Both the position numbers and the translations under genes were made by a program. A stretch of DNA of 64,000 nucleotides, from positions 16,616,854 through 16,680,853 of the forward strand of contig CP093830.1 in NCBI GenBank assembly GCA_033063855.1, in the 5' to 3' direction. The stretch is from Smittia aterrima. Lineage: Eukaryota > Arthropoda > Insecta > Diptera > Chironomidae. The notes beneath the pieces were generated by a model that saw only the letters and a program-made list of their open reading frames with translations, was not told where the DNA came from and searched no databases. Of this stretch, positions 24,580 to 34,907 are shown in pieces. Positions within the stretch are counted from its first letter, which is position 1; every line of letters begins with the position of its first letter.

Positions 24580-25372
24580 TTAGCGAACACCGCGCCAGTG
24601 CTTTGCCATCATGGCTCCTACAACTAAACCTGAGGTGACAATCAAGAGAGCCAATCCAAAGTCGCGATACTTTTTTCTCTTCAATTTTTTAGCTTGTTCC
24701 TCCATCGCTTTTTTAGTTTGAAGCTCCTTGATTAAATTCATCATTTGATTTGTTTGCGAAGATATTTTATGAAGGACTTGAATAACTAACCCGGGTGGTT
24801 GTAAGTTATTAATAGCAGCTCCTGATGCTTGCTCACTTCGCATGACTCCGACTTTTATCATTGTAGCTGCCAACAACATGTTCATGGAATGCAATTGACT
24901 TTGAATCAAATCGATGGCTGTCAACTGATTGTTTAACGACATTTCAGGATCTTCACGGAAGCTCTCGTAAGTTCTTTAAAAGGATTTCCCTATTAGACAA
25001 ATGTCACTTGAAAATGAAGAGATATTCTTACGATCTAAGACTCGGCTCTTGTCCCTGGAGACATCGAAATTCCGAGAGCAACTGTTCCTTCACAGCATCA
25101 TCGTTAATCCCCAACATTTGCAAATCTTCTTTAACTAAGCCAGCAAGATCACAAAACCTGATTCCACTTGCTGCGAAGTTGGAAATCACATTATTTGGAA
25201 GCTGATAGTGAGTTAGAACAAGAAGAAGATTCTGTTCCATTCGATGAAGAGCTGGATCCTAAAATGAAATTGTTTAGCCGGCTTTCAATCGATTTCTTTA
25301 TTTACTAACATTCATGATGTCCAATTCTTGACCAGAACCTTCGTTGGTAGCCGCGTTGCTAGCTTGTGCCAT
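24580..25372 (-). CDS. SAM-like domain, coiled-coil, C-terminally membrane-anchored protein
   Basis: Exons on the minus strand: 25372-25310, 25258-25032 and 24973-24580, 227 residues, start MAQASNAATNEG. Residues about 30-85 (LTHYQLPNNVISNFAASGIR to LGINDDAVKEQLLSEF) resemble a SAM domain, with the typical 'LKEDLQMLGI' helix pattern. A central helical stretch with EEQAKKLKRKKYRD suggests a coiled coil with a basic end. It is followed close to the C-terminus by one hydrophobic helix (LALLIVTSGLVVGAMMA) and a short basic tail HWRGVR, the arrangement of a tail-anchored membrane protein. I do not recognise the gene. Location in ER, mitochondrial outer membrane or peroxisome is inference from the tail. 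Confidence 0.75.
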
Positions 25373-27187
25373 TACTCTTAATATTCACAGTCTTGTTTCT
25401 TAATGCGAGCTTAGAATGTACTTTGTTTTTAACTAAATTTTAGGGTTGACTCTGATAAAAGTGAATAATTCGTAGTTGGTCAAAGGGTTATTGCCGCCTT
25501 TTTTTTTAAATTATTTAAATTTTAAACGATTTTCATTCCTTATCAAGTGACTCTCCACTTGATCTGTCGTCAATCTGGAATGTCTTCTTCATCTTAATCA
25601 AAATAAATTAAATTCCTTTGTTAGAAATATTTTCGTTGACTCATCGTTTCATGAGCTAACAAGAATTTTCTCGTCTTCTTCGTCCTTTGACAGACTTTGC
25701 CACTCAAGGTGTGAAAAGTGACCATAATCCAACTGTTCAAAAATATGTGAGATTGTAAAACGTTCAAACTATGTTTGATAATCTTTCAGTTTAACTTTGC
25801 ACGGTAAATACAATTAAATATTTCTTGATGTTGGTAAGAGCCAGCATAAGCGTTCTCTCTTTCTTTCCACTTTTTTTTCCCGAGAAAACCATTGTATCAA
25901 TTCTTATGTTTTTTACCGCTTGAAACTCTTTTATCTATTCTCTTTTTTACTTGTACTAAGAGTTCTTGAGCTCGAAAATAATCGTCAGATGGTTATCAGT
26001 TTTGTTTCTTCTTCGTTTCTCATACGCCGAAGCTTTATGGGTGATCTTGAGTTGAAGGAAGCTTTCTCGGAATCCTTACTGCTTTATGACTAAATTAATC
26101 GGAATGACTAAACTGATAAAATATCAAGAATTTCGTTTTGAGAGCTGGCGGGGCCACTGCAAATTAATAAAATAAAAAATTCATGGAAACAATTTGAAAT
26201 GAGTAACTCAACAAAGTAATTTACGACAAATGATGTTTGTATCAGTTCAACACGCAACAGTGCAATTGCTTCACTTTCATAAAAAAAACTTTTTATTATT
26301 ATGAATTACTTTACCACATCCTTTTGGTATGCTTCTCGTCGCTTCCGAGAAGTCAACTCAGCTAATATTTTATAAGTCCCACTTGATTTGCACAACTCAA
26401 AAGTTTAACGGTTGAGCTGAGAGGAACAAAACAAAGTCAACGGATGTCAGTCAGAGTTAAGCTGCAATTTGTCAATACAATCCGCAAGAGCTACTTACAG
26501 TTAAATACAGAATTCATTGAATGAGATATCAAGAGAAACTTTTCTCTGCAACTTAAATTCATTAAACATAAAAATTCAAATATTTCTCAGTATAATGAGA
26601 CAGCTGTTGATTGCCACGTAATTTTCAAGTTGCTGATGAATATAATGACACTTAACAACCTTCCTTCGACCACAAAACGAAAACGCAGTTATTCAGCGCG
26701 GAACCTGGTAATCTTTGCTTTATGATTTAATCATGAGCTCAATTTTTGTTCGAGATAATTCCGGTTCGCGCATGACTTTCGGAGAAAAATCCCAAAGTAA
26801 TATTTCGTCATCGAATTCGTCTGAGAATTTACATTCATGAAAGCGGATCTTAAAGCAGCGAATTCAATCAAACAGCTTTAATCACGTAATTAAATTCTCA
26901 TTTCAGTATCGAGTTTCCCATCATTTCTGCTTGAGTTTATGCAAAGAAATTTGATACTTTCAAGTGAGGAAACTTGTTCATAGAATAACGAGAGCCAGAG
27001 ATGCAAGTCTTTTAGGAAATTAAGACGACAAAGACTTACAAGGATAATTAATAATTTTATTTAAACTTTTTCTATCACAGCCAAAACGATTTCTGACAAC
27101 AAACTTAAATTAAAGTTTTTTTTTCAGTTTTTTTTTCGAGTAAATGCTTTTTCTGAATAAAATATAAAAATAAGTTTGAAGAAACAT
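25373..27187. other. Intergenic spacer
   Basis: About 1.8 kb without a supported gene, between the 5' end of the SAM-like gene and the 3' end of the Ig-domain gene, both on the minus strand. It should contain the promoter of the former and the 3' UTR of the latter. Nothing else recognised. Confidence 0.5.
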
Positions 27188-30100
27188 TTAAAAGCTATTG
27201 ATCATAATTTTTGTGTCGTCATGAGAGTTATTTCTACTAGTCGATGGTTTTTTAGGTTTCTGAGATGTAACGTCTCCAGTCTCCGCTTTCTTCTTCTTCA
27301 TGTTGAGAATCTCTAGCTCATTCGAATTGAATGAGATGACGTGGCTTCTGCACCACTGTCCCGTAAGATGAACGAGAAAAAACAGGAGAAGCACGAGGAG
27401 AGCTGCACAAACAGCAAGGAAGATTGGATTAAACAAGATATCGTTTATCTCAGCCTCAATCGGCAGTGCGTTGATGAGCTCAGCAGACATCTCCAAGCGA
27501 TGCGTTTGAGAGTTTCCCATTTCAATACGACACAAGTATCGACCGTAATGCCTCATCCTGATTTCATTGAGATTAAGGTAGGATCCAATGATTTGTCCGT
27601 CTTCTCTTTTAACTATTTCCTGTTGTTCGTCATCAATCTGTTGATCGAAATTGTCTTCCCGCTCGAAATACCATTTAATGCTGATTGAGATGTCAGGTAA
27701 TTCAGTTTTGCCAACAAAAGCTTCGCAGAAAAATCGAGCAGATCCTCCGACATCTGCAAATTGATTTCCTGGAGTGAATGTTGCGAGTGGAACATCTGGA
27801 GACGAATCTGAATGAAGAGAAAAAAGGAATTAGATGACATTTCTTTTTGTTAACTTGTAATCTCGTCATACCTAATACTTTGAGTTGAATATGATGTTCG
27901 ATCCGGTGCGTGTCATTTCTAAGAACGCAACTGTACTTCCCTTCATCAACTAGCGATGCGTGTCTTGCGTAAATCGTTTGATTCGATGCTTGAGGGTAAA
28001 GTATTAAAGAAGAAGTATCATCTGATGACCAAGGATAACGTTTACCGTCTTTGAACCTGAAAAAATATTGAATTTTATTTTAATATTTTGTTTGGAAGAA
28101 AAAATTTAATTTGACTCAATTCAGACGATGGTCGAAAAGTGAAGTTCGCCCGGTCCATAATGAAATTTAATCTAGTCGCGAAATCTTAGAAGAACACTAA
28201 GAAAGAAATGAAGAACACAAAAGAAGGCCAAATGGCAGTAAAAAATGCGAAGAACGGAGAAGAAAAATGAATTTCTCAGAAGTTTTTTTCGAGCTGAAAG
28301 AAATTTCATGTGAAAAGGGAACAAGAAGATTCTGCTAAGAATTCTCCACAAGGGTCTCCTCTGAGACACCGAGAACAAAACCGTGCGATGCCAATGATGA
28401 AGAGATTCATAAACGTGAGAGAACACGTCTATTACAATTATGAGGATGGAAGAATGTTTTGTTTTGTCGTTCGTCGCTTGATAAATTGAAAAAAAAATCA
28501 TAAAAACTTCCGAGAATTGAATTATTTCTGCAGCCAGTGAAATAGTTTTAAATCATTACACAAAAGCAAAACAGCAAAGTTTATGACTTCGAGGCTGCAA
28601 TTACATGGATCAGCTCGATCGCTCATTCATGGCGAGTTATTTTTTTTATTTTCCCGATAAACTTAAATTACAATAATTTTCTTCGGAAATCTCGCGTTTC
28701 GCTTCTCAGAATTATTCAATGCAACCGTGCAATCAGAAATCAAACTCGCTCTACCCTCAAGATAAAGCATAAATCACGTTCGAGTTGATTTCATAGATTT
28801 ATCAAACATTGAGTGCTCTTAAATTAAATCTGAAAAGTTTCAGTCAAAGTTTGCAGCTGATGGAAGAGAGTTCGAAGGAAGTTCAAATCAAGTATTTTCA
28901 CAACTTGTTGCTTAGCTTAACACTTCCGAGAAACCATTGCTTGAGGTTTTGACACACTCGTAGGTTTTCTTTCATATCGAGGCTGACTATCTCCAGTTAC
29001 GAGCGGTAAAGGCGATATTCGAATAATGAAGGCTAAATACGTTCGCAAACATTTCAAAAATACTTCAAGTGGTAACAGCGGAATTCGTTTTTGGTTAATG
29101 ATTTCTTAGAATCGCGAGAGAGAAAAAATCTGTTTTCAATCTTTGCCAATTTCTTTTCGGAAATCTAATTGAATACCTTTTGGCCATCAAAAGTAATTAA
29201 CACGTTAGCCTAGCTTCACATGGAGAGCGACGATTCGTCATGCGAATTCACGAGAATTCCGTTTTGTTATTTTAATTCTCGAGAAGTCAAATATTGATGC
29301 AAACATTAAACTCGTAAACCGAAGTGAGAGAAAGTTTCAACATGATCTCCTTTAACAAAATGTTTCACACAGTTCGCTGTTCGCGTCAGGTTTCATGTCA
29401 TGTCGCCGTGAAACCTTTTAAAGGCCGTAAGTGGATCACTTTTACGCCACATTTATAAAGTTGTCGAACTTTCAACTGTCTGTCAAGTGGGATTAACAGA
29501 AACTGTCACATTAGCTTTCAATTAAAAGAATCTCTTCGATGAAATTGTAATTGTCAAGTGAAAAATAAATATTCTCATGACTTCGTTTGTTTGTTTAAAC
29601 TGATGACGTGAGAAATAAAAGTTTTTTGCTAGCCAAGGTTAGAAACAATTCGTCTCTCGTCTTTCATCCTCAAATTCGACGCCATCAGCAGGAGTTGAAT
29701 TAACTTAGCGAGATATTCTCGGAAAATTTGAGTAAATAATTTTTCCCTACTTCCAAGAAGTTTTCTCTGCATCGAGAGTTTGACTTTCTAATTGGATCCT
29801 GCGCATAAGAATCCGCGATCATGGTGATGGGAATTTCACGAGAATTTTCCCACACTATTCCTCCCGCTTTCAGTTTGCTACACGTGCACAAAATTTTTCT
29901 TCCGTTTCCAAGAAATTTCTTTATCTCTCTCTCGGTTTGAAAAAAGAAAGAAATCATTTCTCATGTCGCATCATTTTTATTTTTTTAAAATGAAGGGTTT
30001 ACATTACAAAATTTATTCTTTCTCACTTCTCGGAACTTGCGAAACGATAAAATTCTGTTTGGTGATAAAATTCGATTCATTTGTAAACGAAAAATTTGGC

Positions 30101-30516
30101 AATGAAAATAATTTGAATCCAGGAATTCTCTTGAATTGGCTCATTGTGTAAATTTAGATTTTCGTTAGGCAAACAATTTTGGACATTGATCCGGCGGTTG
30201 GTACGACAACGGATAAAATTACTCACCATTCAATGCTCCGATATCCTTTAGCGCAGCAATGGATATTTTTGAATTGTCCTTCGATTGCATACTCCTGACT
30301 CACAGGCTCTTTCGTAAACTGCATGAATGAAGTGTTGAACGCTCGAGCGAACTTAAATTTTTGTTCACCGCAGTGATCGCTATCTCCGCTAACTATGAGT
30401 AAGTTCGTACATATGACTGTTAAGATGATTAACCAACTAATGACGACATCATGACTAATGAGACGAGACTTCATGTCTGTAATTTGATTTTCTGCTAATT
30501 TCACTGATCGGGGCAT
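27188..30516 (-). CDS. Secreted-N-terminus, single-pass membrane protein with two Ig-like domains
   Basis: Three exons on the minus strand: 30516-30227, 28056-27872 and 27807-27188, 364 residues, separated by introns of 2.17 kb and 64 bp. A hydrophobic stretch VVISWLIILTVICTNLLIVSG (about residues 24-44) is a signal peptide or signal anchor preceded by an unusually long N-region; an internal Met at residue 15 would shorten it. Ig-like domain 1 has its first Cys in NIHCCAKG, Trp in IEWFKDGKRYPW and the DEGKYSC motif. Ig-like domain 2 has ARFFCEAFVG, IKWYFERED and HYGRYLC. A transmembrane helix (IFLAVCAALLVLLLFFLVHL) and a roughly 55-residue basic cytoplasmic tail follow; no kinase or TIR domain is present. 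The layout resembles a truncated receptor or basigin-like adhesion protein. The exact family is not recognised. Confidence 0.85.
28057..30226 (-). other. Intron 1 of the two-Ig membrane protein gene
   Basis: A 2.2 kb intron that splits the first Ig domain at a Trp codon (TG|G). An antisense-looking open frame at 28172-28501 lies inside it but has no domain character. No nested gene supported. Confidence 0.55.
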
Positions 30517-32485
30517 TCCCGAATGTCTTGCTTTCTCTTTGACACTTAATAACTTTTAATGTTACCAAGAACTGTATTTATTTCGCAATCATAATTTCTC
30601 GGAACTCGTACGTGCAAGTTTTTTTTTCTCTTCCAGTGCTTTTTCGAGGTTTACTTTATCACAAAATCTTCCACATTTCCTTATCTAATGTCCACATAAA
30701 AAATATTCGCCAATTGTTTCGTCCGAGATTCCAAGAACTTGATCAACTTCAAAAGAACAAATATTTCACAAGAGGTCGAAAATGATGCTTCTAGCTCAGT
30801 CAACGGCTTTGTATTGTGTGAATCAATGGAACGAAGGTATGAAGAAAAAAGTTTGTGCATGAGTCGAGACTGGAAGTGAGCGAGAAGAGAGGAAGCGAAA
30901 CGATATCTCTCCGGAGTTTCATTTATTTTTACTGCTTGACTCATTTTCTCAGAAAATTCATCATAAAAGAAAAGAAATTGTTCAATGAGAAACGCTGCAA
31001 ATATTTTTGTAAGCTATTGAAATTCTCGCTTCTTAAGCTCTCAAGGATTATCTCACCTGCCTATAATTCTTTCTTAAACGGTTTTGAATTGTAATTTTGT
31101 TGTTTTAGGATCGTAAGGCTTCTCTTTCAGAGCTTTAGCAAAATTTAGTTCATTTTATGTTTGAGATTTCGTTCGGCAAATATTTACAAGCAACAGACGA
31201 AACTAAAGGTTTGCCATTCTAATTTTATTGCTTTAACAACAAGGTTCAGGCTCCTGATGAAATGTGGAAAAAGACAATTGCTGAAAAGTCCTTCACACTT
31301 CAGGTAGGCAAGCGGTAAATTGCCAAGAAGTGAATGAAGTGAATTATTATAAAGATGTTTCACAGAAAATTTAAAATATTTCCTATTGTGCATCTGTAAA
31401 ATATTTTCGCTTCTTGTGCTATCTCTTCAGTAACGAACGTTCCTCGAAAAAATGATCCCTTGCCTTTGGTTCCCTTGAGTTTATAATTTTTGCGAATTTT
31501 GCTTTCCGTTCTCAATCTTGATATGGCAAACGAAAGAAGAAATAATTTTGGCCGAAAGCAGAAACGCGAGTCAGCATTAAATTGATTTCATCGGTATTTT
31601 CATTTCTCTTTCGTTTTCTTGAATGGGAAAAGGATTTAAAGCGAAATCGCCTCTCATGGCGTGCAAGTTTATCTAGTCGCTGAAGATCTCCGCCAATTAT
31701 ATGAAATTCCATCCGAAAAATGCCCGCTCAGACTTCGTGAAATATTAAATGAAGAAATAAATAAAATGATCAACCACGGACGCTCTCCTTTCCTTCTTTC
31801 CCTTCCTCTCTCATTCTTTGAACGTCTCATGAGACTTTTGAGAACAAAAGACGAAGTAACGAAGATGATAAAATTGTTAGAACAAAGCGAACTTCTTGGA
31901 AAAACTGCTTGAGCAGAACAAAAAAGAATACCGAAGGGAGATACTCGTTTGCTCGTGTTTGCTCTTGAGGAAATTTTTTAAACAAACGTGTAAATTTCAT
32001 TGCACACCTTTTGAAACGATAAATAGATGAGACACCTTGACATGGAAATGTGATAAGTAAATAAACTTTTAAAGTAATTTTGAAGAAAGTCGTTCGATTG
32101 AAAAAAATCAGTTCGCAAGCGACGTGACGTAATGAGCATTTGTTCTTTAATATTTTATTAATGTTCAGTAAAGTCTCTTGCAGAATTTTTCGCTTTTTTC
32201 TTTTGTTTCCTTCTTTGTAAACTTTATGATTTTATCTTCAGTGTGGACATGCTCACGAAGGTTTGTTTGAGCTCATATAAGAACAAAACGCGACTAGACT
32301 CTTTGCGTATTCAGAATATTTGCAATGACTTTATGAGTATGAGTAGGAAATTCGTAATTCGATAGAAGACAATTTTACAGTTTCCTGTGTGACAAGAATA
32401 TTTAATATTTAGCAACCGACAAAATGCAGTTAAAATAAAAATTACTTTTCTTCTTTGATTTATTAATCAACAAACTTCAAAATAA
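30517..32485. other. Intergenic spacer
   Basis: About 2 kb with no gene I can support. The plus frame 31661-31912 looks mildly protein-like but starts at GTG and matches no family I know. The end near 32460 is the 3' UTR of the group-7-like gene. Confidence 0.45.
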
Positions 32486-33362
32486 TTACAAGAAGCAACG
32501 ACGTGGAGGTGGATTTTGGTTTCTATCAGCCATCACATTGATAAGAGATGTCAAAGTGTGTTGGTTCAAGAAACGATTAATTCCTGGAAGAAGAATACGC
32601 GAAACTTCTGCGTTGATTCTGTCTTGAGAGTCGTTAACCATTCCTGGGGCTGCCGCTGAAATCATTCGACTGATGGTGGAATCGAGAGCTCCAAAACCTG
32701 TAAGATTGGCATCAACGGTTCCAACGCGAACAGTCGAACGAAGTTGTTCCAAATTCAAATTGCCATTGGGCAGCAATCTCATTTGACCAAGTCCAGTAAC
32801 GCGAACGTTATTGATAGCCATACTAACTCGGCCGTTTCCTGAGATCGGAATCGTAATTATGCCATTGATCATGGTCGCTGATGTCTGATGATCGCCATTG
32901 ATAAACAATTGATCGATTGAAATATCAAAGTTCATGAACAAGCCAGCAAGCGTGAGCTCAAAGGATTCAAACCACATTGTGTGTTGGTTCGTAACGTCAG
33001 CATCTCTCATGACGAAGTTAACTCTACAAAATAAAATTGAAAATAACTCGAAGAGAGAAAAAAGCTTTTTAAGCTTACCCAGTGAACTCAGAACTTGAGT
33101 CAATCACAATTGCGAACTCCGCGATATTCCAAGGTTCAATTGGACCGAGGTCTTCGGAAAATTTTATAAATCAATTGACATTAAAATGAAATATTCAATG
33201 CTTACCAGAGTCTGGCCATCCACATTTGAAGTTGACACGTTCATTGTGAATGAAATCGATGAAATGTTGATTTATGCTGGTCGGTGGATCATTTCGTCCA
33301 ACAGATCCAGCGATTGCAGTGCAAACAAAGCCGAAAACAAAGAGAGCTCCAATAAAATTCAT
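32486..33362 (-). CDS. Secreted group-7-allergen/JHBP-like lipid-binding protein, copy 1
   Basis: Three exons on the minus strand: 33362-33206, 33151-33079 and 33023-32486, 255 residues. It begins with a signal peptide (MNFIGALFVFGFVCTAIAGS). The mature part has FIDFIHNERVNFKCGWPDS followed by DLGPIEP, the pattern of the insect group-7 mite-allergen-like family, whose fold is a BPI/JHBP-type elongated hydrophobic tunnel. Alternating short beta segments (LTLAGLFMNFDISIDQLFI; ATMINGIITIPISGNGRVSMAI; VRVTGLGQMRLLPNG) and C-terminal helices agree with this fold. These proteins are usually secreted into gut lumen or haemolymph; ligands are unknown. A TATA box lies about 95 bp upstream. A relative with the same signal-peptide start lies directly upstream on the same strand. 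Confidence 0.8.
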
Positions 33363-33453
33363 AGTTGATATGCGAAAGGCAACGTCGACAATCCTTACTC
33401 GAGCGAATTAGGAATCAAACTGAAGCTCTCAAGTAGATCAATCTCTTTATATA

Positions 33454-33463
33454 GTCAGAACTT
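33454..33463 (-). promoter_or_regulatory. TATA box of group-7-like gene copy 1
   Basis: The minus strand reads CTATATAAAG here, about 92-100 bp upstream of the ATG at 33362. That places a start site roughly 30 bp downstream with a short 5' UTR. TATA promoters are typical of tissue-specific, highly expressed secreted proteins. Confidence 0.65.
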
Positions 33464-33802
33464 TGTCCACACATGTGTCGTTTTGGAGTGTTATCAAAAA
33501 AGCTCCAAATTCGATTAAATCGTTGATTGCTTTTATCTCGTCAGCTGACAAAAAAAACTTTGTTTGATTTACTTTTAAACTCAAGTGGCAAATGAACTAA
33601 AATTGATCCAACGAGAACTTCAAGAATTGACCAGAAATGTTAATGTATTTTTAGTAATTTCATGATTTTATTCAAATAATCGATCTTTGGAATCCAAATA
33701 AAGCGAAACGACTCAATCGCCTTATCAAATTTTCGATTAGGTTTCTTACGAATGAACAAAAATAAATCGCGATTGGTGATTGAGCACATTTATCAAATTT
33801 TA

Positions 33803-34907
33803 TCAAATTCCGTTGCTAAAACTGTGAAAAATTTTGTTGAGTGCAATCTGTTCGTCGCGAAAACTGTTTGGATAGTCCTTGATGAACTTTTTGATGCTCT
33901 CATCGTCGAGTTCTGTCATTTGAATGACGTCATTGCTGGATTTGTCTGTTCCGGACAATCGAGCGACGGAAAACATTGTCAAAATTTTATTGACTCGTGG
34001 AACGACAATGTTATTAATTGAATAATTAAACAGTCGTTGATTGAGATTGAATATTTGAAAAGTTGCTATTTCAATCAGTCGATTCATTAATTTATTTACA
34101 GATCTTCTTGGCCACCGATTTTCATTGTTCAATCCAGTTACGTTCGACTACAAACAGAGCAATAATTACTCACTCTTAATTAATTTTAATTATTTCAATT
34201 TATTACCTTAAAATTGTCCATTGTTGAAGTGGCTGTTACGTTAGCAATTTGCATTCGAAATCGACTGAATGTGACAAAGGCTTCAATGTTTGTTGTCATG
34301 TCTGAAGAGGAAAATTTGTTGACATTTTCATTTTGAATATTCCTGCAAACAACAATCAGCACTTACTATAAATATCGAAACTGTAATTGCCAATTCCTTT
34401 CATTGGAATGTATTTAACGAAATTACCGCAACCAGCGTAGCTTCCGTTGGCTTTGAGATGAGAAAACGTTAGAGAGAAGTTCATGGATTTATCTCGCAAA
34501 CTGAACTTTACATAATTGATGTGAAATAGATCGATACCGTCAATTAAATTATTACTCAACGTGGAGTTGAATCTTTAGGGGGAAATGTCATTATAACAAA
34601 AAGTTTTGAAGCTTTCAATTGAACTTACTTCATGAAAGCTAAATTTAGAGTAAGATTTCGATCTGTGAGCTTGAGTGGAGCCAACGGCGGAATCCCAATC
34701 AAAGAAAATCCATTTCGCATTCTCGTTTGGATCCTTTCAATAATTTGTTCAACTGCAAATGTTCCCAAAGATCTCTCGGGAACTAAATGAATTTTGAATT
34801 ATTTGCATAAATAGAAGAAAAATGAGCTCACTGTCCAAGCTGCAGTCGAAAACTTTTGGGTTAATCGAACAAAAGAAAAATAACAAGACCAAACTCTGGA
34901 AATTCAT
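33803..34907 (-). CDS. Secreted group-7-allergen/JHBP-like protein, copy 2
   Basis: Five exons on the minus strand: 34907-34832, 34782-34629, 34572-34367, 34301-34207 and 34147-33803, 291 residues. A signal peptide MNFQSLVLLFFFCSINPKVFDC is followed by FAVEQIIERIQTRMRNGFSL and IGIPPLAPLKL; the G-IPPLAPLK element is a hallmark of the group-7-like family. Several NxS/T sequons (FNSTLS, NMTTN, SNVTG) fit a secreted glycoprotein. Compared with copy 1 it has four introns rather than two and a charged C-terminal extension (MTELDDESIKKFIKDYPNSF). The two neighbours have diverged strongly, so this is an old tandem pair or two family members in a cluster. Function is inferred only from the fold. Confidence 0.78.

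Noticed and set aside
31661..31912. Plus-strand frame of 83 codons with a helical-looking protein
   Set aside because: Begins at GTG rather than ATG, no family resemblance, no promoter or poly(A) signal nearby.
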